Of a stretch of DNA of 64,000 bases, positions 26,978-34,927 are shown in pieces. The stretch lies in the NCBI RefSeq assembly GCF_025717515.1, contig NZ_JAJIRN010000010.1:1-64000 (forward strand), given 5' to 3'. This DNA comes from Roseateles oligotrophus. GTDB lineage: Bacteria; Pseudomonadota; Gammaproteobacteria; Burkholderiales; Burkholderiaceae_C. The notes beneath the pieces are model-generated. The model worked only from the letters and a program-made list of their open reading frames with translations. It had not been told where the DNA came from and did not search any database. The position numbers and the translations under genes were made by a program. How positions within the stretch are numbered: position 1 is the first letter of the stretch; the number at the start of each line of letters is the position of its first letter.

Positions 26978-28398
26978 GGCCTTTCGTCCTTGGGCGCGGA
27001 GGCCGCCAGCGGCGCCAACTCGAGCTTGAGCAGGCTCGGCCGCAGCTTGGCGCTCAACTCGAAGCGCTGGCCGACCAGCCCTTGCTCGGCATTCTGAAAA
27101 CGGCTCAAGACCACATCGCGCCAAGCCGGCGCGGCGGCCAGTCGGTCCACCAGCGACAGCGCGGCGGACTTATCCTGCGCCAAGCCCTCCAGGCGCAGCT
27201 CTTGCCGGGCGGCATTGAAATCCAGCGCCAGCCAACTCAGTTCGCCCGGGCTCGCGGCCTCCGCACCGGCCTGCTCGACATTGGCCAACAAGGCCTCCCA
27301 GGGTTGGCGCAACAAGGCCTGCACCTCGGCGGCGCTGCGCTGCTGCTCCAAGTCGGCCGACTGTTGCGGCGCGGCCTTGGCCGACGGGGCCGGAGGCTTG
27401 GGCGCGCCGGTGGCGGCCTGTTTGAGTTCGGCCTGCACTTGCGCATGCTCGATCGTGGCTCGCTGCAATTGCTCGCGGCCGTCCCAAGCGCTCCATCCTC
27501 CCGCCAACAGCGCCAGCACACCCAGGCCCAGCATCGGTGCGGCCAAGCCCGAACGCGGCGGGCGGGCGCCCAGAAAATCAGGCTGCGGCAGCGCCGGCTT
27601 GTGTGTCGTCGCGGGCACATCAAACCAAGCCAGCTCGGGCCCGCGACCGTCCAGCCGACCCGCTGCCTTCAGACCCGGCCAGCCCAGTGAGGCGAGCAGG
27701 CTGCCAGCGTCCAAGCCGTAGCCGCCGACCCATATCTTGGCCTGATGCGCCGGCTCGCCGGCCGCACAAAGCTCGCGCAAGGTGTCGGCCAAGGCCGCCT
27801 GCGTGGGCGCGGCCAGGCGCAGCTGACGCAAACTCTGCGGCCGGCCGTCCTGCAGCAGCAGCCAAGTCAAGACCTGACCATCCACCCAGGCCAGCGCGGC
27901 CTTGGGGGCATGGAACCAATCCGATTGCTGCTCCGCCAAGCGCCGCAAGAGTGGCGCCCAGGCCGGCTGCACGCGGCGCAGCGAGACATCAAATTGCCGC
28001 GCCGACGCCTGCAAGGCCGCCCCGGCCGCACCATGCAGCGCGCTGGCGCCACATTGCTCGGATTCGCCCCCGCCGTTGACGCGCCAGGTGGCGATTGCCC
28101 AGCTCTTGGCGGCGGCGCCGAAGTAATGCCCGAATAGCTGGCGTGCATAGGCCTGCAATGCGCCCTCGTCCTGCAAGGGCAGGCCGGGCTCGCAAACCAG
28201 TTCATGCAGCAATTGCGCCGAAACGGTGATCTCGGCGGCCGCGCCGGCATGCGCGCGGCACCAGTCTGCGAAGGCCATGCTTTTCGCATCGCCGGCTTGG
28301 CTGACGCCATCCGCGCCGAGGAATAGCGCTTGCGGCGCGGCCACCCGCGCGAGCAGGCGCCGCCGCAGTCGAGCAAAGGAATATGACTTGCTATTCAT
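26974..28398 (-). CDS. GspL/PilMN-like assembly platform protein
   Basis: 474 aa from the ATG at 28398, 8 bp inside the ATPase gene. The N-terminal 280 residues are soluble (cytoplasmic, possibly a decayed actin-like GspL/PilM domain). A single membrane helix lies at about 284-303 (APMLGLGVLALLAGGW). A coiled coil (REQLQRATIEHAQVQAELKQA), a Pro/Ala linker and a PilN-like periplasmic domain (LSWLALDFNAARQELRLEGLAQ) follow. No ATP-binding motifs are visible, so the actin fold is only inferred from operon position. Confidence 0.7.
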   Translation of the reverse strand: MNSKSYSFARLRRRLLARVAAPQALFLGADGVSQAGDAKSMAFADWCRAHAGAAAEITVSAQLLHELVCEPGLPLQDEGALQAYARQLFGHYFGAAAKSWAIATWRVNGGGESEQCGASALHGAAGAALQASARQFDVSLRRVQPAWAPLLRRLAEQQSDWFHAPKAALAWVDGQVLTWLLLQDGRPQSLRQLRLAAPTQAALADTLRELCAAGEPAHQAKIWVGGYGLDAGSLLASLGWPGLKAAGRLDGRGPELAWFDVPATTHKPALPQPDFLGARPPRSGLAAPMLGLGVLALLAGGWSAWDGREQLQRATIEHAQVQAELKQAATGAPKPPAPSAKAAPQQSADLEQQRSAAEVQALLRQPWEALLANVEQAGAEAASPGELSWLALDFNAARQELRLEGLAQDKSAALSLVDRLAAAPAWRDVVLSRFQNAEQGLVGQRFELSAKLRPSLLKLELAPLAASAPKDERP

Positions 28399-29935
28399 CG
28401 AGGGTGACCCGTTCCAATTCCTCGAAGGTGGTCTCGCCACGGCAAACCGCCGCCAAGACCATGCTGCGCAAGGGCTTCATGCCGCGCGCACGGGCGGCTT
28501 CCTTGATTTGCGACATCGGCGCGCGCGCCGCGATCAGGTCGCGCAGCGCGTCATCGAGTTTCAGCAACTCGGCCACCGCGCGCCGGCCCTTGTAGCCGGT
28601 GCCACGGCAATGGCCGCAGCCCTCGCCTTTGAGGAAATTCGTGTCTTTCGCATCGCTCAAGCCGTAACGTGCCAGGGTTAGGGAATCAGGCTGAAACGGC
28701 CGCGCGCAATGCTTGCAGGTCAGCCGCACCAAGCGCTGCGCCAGCACCGCGTTCAGCGCCGAGACGACGTTGTACAGGTCCAGCCCCATATGCATGAAGC
28801 GGCCGATCACGTCGAAGGCATTGTTGGCGTGCACGGTCGAGAAGACCAGGTGGCCGGTCAGCGCCGCCTGCACCGCGATCTGCGCGGTCTCGGCGTCACG
28901 GATCTCGCCGACCATCACGCGGTCGGGGTCGTGGCGCAGGATGGAGCGCAGGCCGCGCGAGAAGGTCAGGCCTTTTTTCTCATTGACGGGAATCTGCACG
29001 ACGCCGGCCAGTTGGTATTCGACCGGGTCTTCGATGGTGATGATCTTGTCATCGCCGGTGTGGATCTCGGCCAGCGTCGCGTACAAGGTCGTCGTCTTGC
29101 CGCTGCCGGTCGGCCCGGTCACCAGCAACATGCCATGCGGCTGGCGCGCTTGGGCGCGGATGGCGGCGCGCTCGTCGGGCGGGAAGCCGAGCGCATCCAA
29201 GGTCAGGCTGCCGCCCGCCTGCTCGATGCGAGCGCGGTCCAAGACCCGCACCACCGCGTCTTCGCCGAACACGCTGGGCATGATGGACAGCCGGAAGTCA
29301 ACCACCCGGCCCTGCACCTTGAGCTGGAAGCGGCCGTCTTGCGGCAAGCGGCGCTCGCCGATGTCCAGCTCCGACATCACCTTCAGCCGCGACACCAGTT
29401 GCTCGGCCACCGCCGCGCCGTCGACCGTGCGCACCATCGACATCACGCCGTCGACGCGAAAACGGATGGCGGCACCGCGCGCCGTGCATTCGATATGTAC
29501 ATCGCTGGCGCCGTCTTGCAGCGCGTCGTACAAGGTCGCGTTGAGCAGGCGCACCACCGGGCTGGCCTGCTCGGACATCATCAGCGCCGACAACTCCAGT
29601 GCGCCGCCGCCGGCCTCACCGTCGATGATGGCTTCCTCGACATCGGACAAGGCGCGGAAATCGGCCTCACCAGCACCCAGCCAATGGGTGATGGCGGCCG
29701 CCTCGCAGCGCAACCAGCGCACCGGCTCCTGCAAGCGCGCCTCGACGCTTTGCAGCAGCAGCGGGTCGGCCGCGCGGTCGCCCAACAGCATCTTGCGGCC
29801 GCCGGCACCCAGCGCCAAGACCGCACGCCAGCGCTGCGCCTGCGCTTGTGGCCAATGCTCGAAGTCGAGTTGCCAGGGGCCGAATTCGGCCGGCAGCACA
29901 TCGGCGAGCGAATGATTGCCAATGACCGCGTTCAC
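28391..29935 (-). CDS. gspE: type II secretion ATPase GspE
   Basis: Hexameric secretion/pilus assembly ATPase, 514 aa. An N1E-like N-terminal domain (to about 110), then ASDVHIEC and the IRFRVDGVM stretch. Walker A is GPTGSGKTT (274-282), then an Asp box (ITIEDPVEYQ), Walker B (RVMVGEIRD) and a His box (STVHAN). A C-terminal tetracysteine zinc site (CKHC ... CGHC) is present, as in GspE/PilB. The start is a GTG overlapping the gspF stop (GTGA). All catalytic boxes are intact, so it should power pseudopilus assembly. Confidence 0.93.
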   Translation of the reverse strand: MNAVIGNHSLADVLPAEFGPWQLDFEHWPQAQAQRWRAVLALGAGGRKMLLGDRAADPLLLQSVEARLQEPVRWLRCEAAAITHWLGAGEADFRALSDVEEAIIDGEAGGGALELSALMMSEQASPVVRLLNATLYDALQDGASDVHIECTARGAAIRFRVDGVMSMVRTVDGAAVAEQLVSRLKVMSELDIGERRLPQDGRFQLKVQGRVVDFRLSIMPSVFGEDAVVRVLDRARIEQAGGSLTLDALGFPPDERAAIRAQARQPHGMLLVTGPTGSGKTTTLYATLAEIHTGDDKIITIEDPVEYQLAGVVQIPVNEKKGLTFSRGLRSILRHDPDRVMVGEIRDAETAQIAVQAALTGHLVFSTVHANNAFDVIGRFMHMGLDLYNVVSALNAVLAQRLVRLTCKHCARPFQPDSLTLARYGLSDAKDTNFLKGEGCGHCRGTGYKGRRAVAELLKLDDALRDLIAARAPMSQIKEAARARGMKPLRSMVLAAVCRGETTFEELERVTLDE

Positions 29936-31128
29936 TGGACTTGCTCCACAAGTTGAAAGATCGGTAAATACATCAAAACAATAATCCCGCCTATCAACAC
30001 ACCCATGATCAACATCAGCGCCGGGTTGATCGCCCGCGTCAGCAGCTCGGTCAGGCGCGCCGCTTCTTCGTCGTGAAAGGCGGCCGCGCGCTCCAGCATC
30101 GCCGCCACCTCGCCGCTGCGCTCACCGACCCGCACCATGCGGCGCGCGACCGGCGTGGCCAAGTCATTCGCCTCCAAGGCCTCGGACAAACGCTCGCCGC
30201 GCTCGATCTGCGCCGCCGCCGCGGCCACCGCCGGCCGCCAGGGCTCGGCCACCACATCCTGCACGATGCGCAGCGAGGCCAAGACCGGCACGCCCGAGGC
30301 CAAGAGCATCGCCAGGCTGCGGTACAAACGCGCCAAGGCCAGCACGCGCAGCCTCGGGCCCAGGCCGGGCATCGTCCACAAGCTGGCCTGCACACGCCGG
30401 CGCAGGCCCGGCTGGCGCCACACCGCGACCGCCAAAACGCCAAGCGCCGCAATGCCCGCTAACACCGCAAAGGGGTGCGCACCGGCGGTTTGACCAAAGC
30501 CGATCAAGACCCGCGAGGCCCAAGGTAGGTCATTGCCCAGCCCATCCAGAATGCCGGCAAAGCGCGGCAGCACATAAAGCAGCAGAAACAGAATCACCGC
30601 GCCGCCGACGCTCAGCAACATCAAGGGGTAGACGCAGGCGGCGATCAGCCGCGCGCGCAGGCTTTCGACCCAGGCCAAGTAGCGCGCATGCTGAGCCAGC
30701 GCGGCGCTGAGCTGGCCGGTGCGTTCATTGGCGGCAACGATGGCGCAGATCAATTCGTCAAAGGCTTGCGGCTGTTCGCGCAGGGCGACCGAGAGCGCCT
30801 GACCCTGCTCGATATGGGAAATCACCGCATCCAGCGCCAGCCGCACCGACTCGCTGGCTTCTTTTTCGCGCAGGGTGTTCAGCGCCTCCAGCAGGGAGAT
30901 ACCGGCGTCCAGCAGCACGGACAGCTCCTGGCTGAACAGCTGCAAGGGGAAGGCTTTGCCGGCGGCGCGACCCGAGCCACCCGCCTTGGCGGCGGCCAGT
31001 TCCTGCACATCCAGCACATGCTGAGGCGCGACGCCAAGCGCGGCCGCCACCGACTGCCGGTCGGGGGCGTCAACGCGTTGCGTGCGCACCCCGTCGGGGT
31101 GGAAAACTCGGGTCAGATAAACAGGCAT
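29932..31128 (-). CDS. gspF: type II secretion inner-membrane platform protein GspF
   Basis: 398 aa polytopic protein. Two repeated helical T2SSF domains (about 70-190 and 270-390) carry the paired signature FSQELSVLLDAGISLLEAL and RLYRSLAMLLASGVPVLASL. Three membrane segments (PLMLLSVGGAVILFLLLYVL; FAVLAGIAALGVLAVAVW; LMLIMGVLIGGIIVLMYLPI) give the usual topology. It interacts with the ATPase and the L/M proteins. Starts 40 bp after gspG and is coupled to gspE by GTGA. Confidence 0.92.
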   Translation of the reverse strand: MPVYLTRVFHPDGVRTQRVDAPDRQSVAAALGVAPQHVLDVQELAAAKAGGSGRAAGKAFPLQLFSQELSVLLDAGISLLEALNTLREKEASESVRLALDAVISHIEQGQALSVALREQPQAFDELICAIVAANERTGQLSAALAQHARYLAWVESLRARLIAACVYPLMLLSVGGAVILFLLLYVLPRFAGILDGLGNDLPWASRVLIGFGQTAGAHPFAVLAGIAALGVLAVAVWRQPGLRRRVQASLWTMPGLGPRLRVLALARLYRSLAMLLASGVPVLASLRIVQDVVAEPWRPAVAAAAAQIERGERLSEALEANDLATPVARRMVRVGERSGEVAAMLERAAAFHDEEAARLTELLTRAINPALMLIMGVLIGGIIVLMYLPIFQLVEQVQ

Positions 31129-31168
31129 GGCAAGGCCGCAGCGGGCGCTCTCAAAGCTCTACAAACAT

Positions 31169-31624
31169 TCACCAACTGACCAGATCGGCATCTTCACCCT
31201 CGCCGCCGGGCCGGCCGTCGCGGCCGAAGGACAGCAGGTCGTACTCGCCATGTTCACCGGGGGAGCGGTACTGGTAATCGTTCTTCCACGGGTCCTTGGG
31301 CACGGCCTTGCTCAGATAGGGGCCGGCCCAGCGCGGCTCATCGGCCGGCTTGGCGATCAGCACCGCCAGACCCTGCTCGGTCGTCGGGTAGCGGCCGACA
31401 TCGAGCCGGTATTGATCGAGTGACTTTTGCAGGCCATCGATCTGCGCCTTGGCCGCCTTGACCTCGGACTTGCCAATTTGGCCAAAAAACTTCGGTCCCA
31501 CATAGCCCGCCAGCAGGCCGATGATGACCATCACCACCAGCAGCTCAAGCAGGGTGAAACCGGTACTCCGGTTCGCTAAACCGCGCGACTTCTTGTGACT
31601 CTCTAGATTGACGACTGAAACCAT
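31169..31624 (-). CDS. gspG: major pseudopilin GspG
   Basis: 151 aa from the ATG at 31624; a long basic leader ends STG, then FTLLELLVVMVIIGLLAG with Glu at +5. The globular part has the full GspG signature: QIDGLQKSLDQYRLDVGRYPTTEQGL, a PWKNDYQYRSPG stretch and the Ca-binding loop SFGRDGRPGGEGEDADL. It forms the shaft of the pseudopilus. First gene of the ten-gene operon. The palindrome at 31744-31760 lies about 120 bp upstream. Confidence 0.92.
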   Translation of the reverse strand: MVSVVNLESHKKSRGLANRSTGFTLLELLVVMVIIGLLAGYVGPKFFGQIGKSEVKAAKAQIDGLQKSLDQYRLDVGRYPTTEQGLAVLIAKPADEPRWAGPYLSKAVPKDPWKNDYQYRSPGEHGEYDLLSFGRDGRPGGEGEDADLVSW

Positions 31625-31743
31625 GACCAATTCACATTTACTTCTTGAAAGATTGAATGCCGACCGCCAATTTGGCAGCGTTTGCCCTCTCTAGGCCCGC
31701 ACTATTCCATTCGAATCGCTGCGCCGCAATTAGGACTTGACCA

Positions 31744-31760
31744 CCCCCTCATCTAGAGGG
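31744..31760. promoter_or_regulatory. palindrome upstream of the gspG operon
   Basis: CCCCCTCATCTAGAGGG, an inverted repeat CCCTC-N5-GAGGG followed by AATG. Over 17 bases it differs at only a few positions from CCCCCTCGTTTAAGGGGG upstream of the PEP-CTERM gene (14824-14841). A TTGACC word (31737-31742) abuts it on the plus strand. Probable operator for a shared regulator. Confidence 0.45.
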
Positions 31761-31847
31761 AATGTGACACTGTAACGGTCGAGCATGACAATCTGGCCGC
31801 GTCCGGCGGGCCAGGCCGCGCCACCCAAGCCCTAAAATCGCCCGCCC

Positions 31848-31881
31848 GGCCAGCCCCCGTTTCGGGCTGGCCTTTTCTTTT
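31848..31881 (+). terminator. intrinsic terminator just before the rhodanese gene
   Basis: Perfect 9-bp stem GGCCAGCCC / GGGCTGGCC with a 7-base loop, followed by TTTTCTTTT. No plus-strand gene precedes it within 31631-31847, so it would end a short leader or small RNA, or act as an attenuator for the rhodanese gene. Confidence 0.7.
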
Positions 31882-32878
31882 GAACCACACCCTCCTACGC
31901 CCCAGCCCGCCTCGCCCAAGCCATGACGCGCAGTTTCGAAGCGACCTGCCGCGCTGGCGGCAATTGGTCACGGCGGACTGGCTGGCGCGGCTGTTGGCGG
32001 GCGAGCGCTTGCAGGCGGTGCCGGCCGGACCATGGTGCTTGTTCGAAGTGGGCAGCGGCGCGCCCGTTGAATTCTTGCGAGCCCATATCCCCGGCGCCGC
32101 TTACCTGAACACCGAGCAACTGGAGCGAGGCCCGTATTGGAACAAGCTACCGGACGCCGAATTGCTGAGCTTGCTTTTGAGTCTGGGAATCCGCCATGAC
32201 AGCACGGTGATTCTCTACGGTCGCAATAGTTGCGCCGCCGCACGCGCCGCGCATTTGCTGCTCTATGCCGGCGTCAGCGATGTGCGTTTGCTGGATGGTG
32301 GCTATGCCGCTTGGCAGCGCAGGGCCGGGCCGACCGCCGCGGGCGCTCCCATTCGCTATCCGCCACAGGCCGACTTCGGCCGCAAATTCCCCGCCTGCCC
32401 GCAATACCTGAGCGACCTCGCCCGAGTTCAAGCCGTGGTGAGACAGCCAAGCCTTGCCAAGCTGGTCAGCATCCGCAGCTGGGATGAACACATCGGCCTG
32501 TGCTCCGGCTATTCCTATATCGAGGCCAAGGGCGACATCCCAGGTGCGCGCTGGGGTCGGGCCGGCAGCAGCTGTGACGTCAACAGCATGAGCGCCTACC
32601 AGCATGCCGACGGCACGCTGCTGCCGGCCGCCGAGATTCGGCGTTTCTGGGCCGAAGCCGGCGTCAGCGCCGACAGCCCCTCGATCTTCTACTGCGGCAC
32701 CGGTTGGCGCGCCTCGCTGGCGTTCTTCTATGCCTGGCTGATGGGTTACAAGCAAATCAGCGTCTTCGACGGCGGCTGGCTCGAATGGAGTAGCCAAGGC
32801 TCGACCGATTCGGTTTTGGATGCTAGCCCATGGTCTGCGCCCACGAAGCAAGCGGACGCCCCTTGCGACACGCCATAA
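31880..32878 (+). CDS. tandem-domain rhodanese (thiosulfate/3-mercaptopyruvate sulfurtransferase-like)
   Basis: Two rhodanese domains. The inactive N-terminal one has FLRAHIPGAAYLN and LYGRNSCAAARAAHLLLYAG. The C-terminal one carries the catalytic Cys in YCGTGWRAS near residue 272, with VFDGGWLEW after it. It transfers sulfane sulfur to cyanide or other thiophiles; the CGTGW loop is intermediate between known subfamilies, so the donor is uncertain. The frame has no ATG: it opens at a TTG inside the T run of the terminator (31880), and another in-frame TTG at 31964 (before VTADWLARLL) is a plausible start. Confidence 0.8.
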   Translation: MNHTLLRPSPPRPSHDAQFRSDLPRWRQLVTADWLARLLAGERLQAVPAGPWCLFEVGSGAPVEFLRAHIPGAAYLNTEQLERGPYWNKLPDAELLSLLLSLGIRHDSTVILYGRNSCAAARAAHLLLYAGVSDVRLLDGGYAAWQRRAGPTAAGAPIRYPPQADFGRKFPACPQYLSDLARVQAVVRQPSLAKLVSIRSWDEHIGLCSGYSYIEAKGDIPGARWGRAGSSCDVNSMSAYQHADGTLLPAAEIRRFWAEAGVSADSPSIFYCGTGWRASLAFFYAWLMGYKQISVFDGGWLEWSSQGSTDSVLDASPWSAPTKQADAPCDTP

Positions 32879-33053
32879 AGGCCAGGAAACGACGGAGGGT
32901 CAGCTTGATCTTTGGCCGACTGATTTGTGTCCAAGGCTGCAGTCCGTGATTGCGCCTTGGGCGGCAATACGCAAGCGCATGAATGATGGACCCCATGACA
33001 TAACTCTTAAAGCTTGTGGCAACATACGCCCAGCCTTCTCCAAGGAGTCCCCG

Positions 33054-33368
33054 ATGTCAGCTGACCCAATTTCTCCGCCACGAACCCCAATTCGCTGGCC
33101 GTTCCGCTGTTGCGCGGCATTGATCTTGGTGCTGACTTCAATAGGTGTTGCCGGCGAGATCTGGCGGATTTGGCAGTCCTCCGAGATAGGAGTTTCTGCC
33201 ATTCATTTGGCTTTTCTTCCCGGCCTTGCTTGGTTCGCGAACCTTCTAATTCCTGCCGCAATGCATGGCCGCGTTGCGACACAAACCGAGTGGCCGTTTG
33301 CGTCCGAGAGAGTGATGTCGGCCTATTTCATACTTGCACTTCTACTATTCCTGCAGCTTCCGAAATGA
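33054..33368 (+). CDS. small membrane protein of unknown function
   Basis: 104 aa from the ATG at 33054 with a strong AAGGAG seven bases upstream. Three hydrophobic segments (CCAALILVLTSIGVAG; HLAFLPGLAWFANLLIPAA; MSAYFILALLLFLQL) with short loops. The IWRIWQSSEIGV loop may be periplasmic. No family recognised. It stands alone between the rhodanese and an SRPBCC protein on the same strand. Confidence 0.6.
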   Translation: MSADPISPPRTPIRWPFRCCAALILVLTSIGVAGEIWRIWQSSEIGVSAIHLAFLPGLAWFANLLIPAAMHGRVATQTEWPFASERVMSAYFILALLLFLQLPK

Positions 33369-33449
33369 TGACATTCTGATTACTTCAAGTTATGCGCTGG
33401 GCGGTGGCACTCGAGCCTGCCGAAGCAGAGCAAATCCGTTCACCTACCT

Positions 33450-33887
33450 ATGCATATCGAAGAACGCATCCACATCGCAGTCCCGCCCATGGTCATCGAC
33501 CGCATTTGGAGCGAAGTTGACCAATGGCATCTTTGGGACCCGGACACCAAACAAGCCCGGCTCAACGGGCCTTTCACAGTTGGAGCAAGGGGCCGGATTA
33601 CCCCCAGCAAGGGCATGGGCGTGCCGATGGTCATCACCGAGCGGACCGAAGAACGATCGTTCACCGTGGAGGCTTACATCCCACTATTTCGCATGCACTT
33701 CGAACACAAGGTGCTCCCGATTGCCGGTGGGTCGGAAGTGGCGCACCGCGTGTGGTTCACCGGTGCCCTAGCCTTTCTGTTCGGGCCAGGCCTTGCCAAG
33801 CAGGTTCGCGAGGGGCTTCCTCGAACCATGCAGTCACTGAAAGCCTATGCAGAGCAAGGCCATAGGCAGCTCGACAAAGACGCCTAA
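33450..33887 (+). CDS. SRPBCC-family (START/polyketide cyclase-like) protein
   Basis: 145 aa. The opening HIEERIHIAVPPMVIDRIWSEVDQWHLWDPD is the standard first strand and helices of the SRPBCC fold (ligand-binding helix-grip). A central GPFTVGARGRI strand and a long C-terminal helix (PRTMQSLKAYAE) follow. Such proteins bind lipids or small aromatics; no catalytic residues can be assigned. A second SRPBCC gene lies at 48037. Confidence 0.75.
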   Translation: MHIEERIHIAVPPMVIDRIWSEVDQWHLWDPDTKQARLNGPFTVGARGRITPSKGMGVPMVITERTEERSFTVEAYIPLFRMHFEHKVLPIAGGSEVAHRVWFTGALAFLFGPGLAKQVREGLPRTMQSLKAYAEQGHRQLDKDA

Positions 33888-34026
33888 GCCATCGTTCAAG
33901 CGGGACTGCTTTTAAGCGCTCCGCTTGCTACGGTGGCGATGCCTGCATCAGGCCTTGCAGGAGGCAGACTCAACCGAGTTGCGCAGAAAACAAGCAAACG
34001 ACTCTCGCTGATATCGCAACACTTTC

Positions 34027-34326
34027 TCAGGCCACCACCCATGCGAGGAAGCAGAGGGCCAAGACAACCGGCGTCAGCTTGTACATATGAGCCACCACCT
34101 CGGCGTCCTGGTGCTCCCACAAAAACGCAGCAGCATCGACACTTGGATCGGAACAGCATTTGGCCGAATTCGATGTGCAATCGCAGTGGCGCCCCTGCTC
34201 GCAATTGCCCGAGCAGGCACAGGGCATGTGCCTCATGTGCGGCAGATGCCAGGCCTCCGGTTCTTCGCGCTGCTTGCGGGCACGGTCTGAGTCTTCGGCC
34301 AACGGTGCGTAAATCAAGGTGTTCAT
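34027..34326 (-). CDS. small Cys/His-rich membrane-anchored protein
   Basis: 99 aa. The middle holds a dense Cys/His cluster, HMPCACSGNCEQGRHCDC, then SAKCCSD. A C-terminal hydrophobic helix (LTPVVLALCFLAWVVA) could anchor it in the membrane. A C-x-Q-G-R-x-C-x-C signature is shared by many very small proteobacterial proteins of unknown role. The cluster suits metal (Zn or Cu) binding. In-frame ATGs at residues 31 and 34 offer shorter starts. Upstream sequence gives no clear ribosome site, so coding status is moderate. Confidence 0.5.
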   Translation of the reverse strand: MNTLIYAPLAEDSDRARKQREEPEAWHLPHMRHMPCACSGNCEQGRHCDCTSNSAKCCSDPSVDAAAFLWEHQDAEVVAHMYKLTPVVLALCFLAWVVA

Positions 34327-34505
34327 GGGGCGACTCCAGTCTCGTTGTCGATCGCGAAGCCTTCATCGGTGACGACATCGCAACTGGAATATAGGTTTCA
34401 CCCTGGCCCGCTGTTACCCCGCAAATCAGGGGGAACAACGCCCGGATCGGCGGCGACCGTGATCGACTTCACGCATCCTTCCGCCGCCTTTTGTCGCCCA
34501 GGTTT

Positions 34506-34892
34506 TTAGCCGAGCATCGCCCTCAGCACGCCGATCAAGGCCGCCGTTACCAACAGCACGATAGGCGTCAGGCTGAGCATGAAGCCCAATGTCCGGCTGG
34601 CCGGATCGCGGGTGTAGCGCAGCGCGTACAAACCGCGGCCACCCAGATAGACCAAGCCCAGGCTCGCCATCCATTGCGGCGACCAATATTGCGCGGCCAA
34701 CCATTGCGCCGGCAGATAGGCCACCAGCAATTCCAGGGTATTCATCTGCACCCGGTAGAAGCGCTCGAAGACGGGGTGGCCGGTGGTGGCCGGCGCCTGC
34801 ACACCATATTTGCTGCGCGCCCGCCCGGCCAGCACGGCGAAAAAAATGTATTGGGCAATGGCAAGCAGGCTGACAAGGGTAACGAGATGCAT
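34506..34892 (-). CDS. MAPEG-family membrane protein
   Basis: 128 aa with four membrane helices, the size and topology of the MAPEG (microsomal glutathione transferase-like) family. The conserved central block is clear: FERFYRVQMNTLELLVAYLPAQW, with the E-R-x-x-R-x-x-x-N-x-x-E pattern, then GRGLYALRYTRDPASR. Bacterial members may conjugate glutathione to lipophilic electrophiles or reduce lipid peroxides. Activity here is an inference. Same strand as the hydrolase upstream but 35 bp apart. Confidence 0.85.
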   Translation of the reverse strand: MHLVTLVSLLAIAQYIFFAVLAGRARSKYGVQAPATTGHPVFERFYRVQMNTLELLVAYLPAQWLAAQYWSPQWMASLGLVYLGGRGLYALRYTRDPASRTLGFMLSLTPIVLLVTAALIGVLRAMLG

Positions 34893-34927
34893 GAGCGGCT
34901 TTTGAATATAGGACTAGGAGTCTGCGC

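Noticed and set aside
28709-29956. Long plus-strand frames of about 400 aa
   Set aside because: Antisense to gspE, whose catalytic motifs are all intact.
33896-34438. 180-aa minus-strand frame overlapping the small Cys-rich gene
   Set aside because: Different frame, low-complexity Arg/Gly content and no domain; the 99-aa frame with the Cys cluster and membrane helix is more credible.
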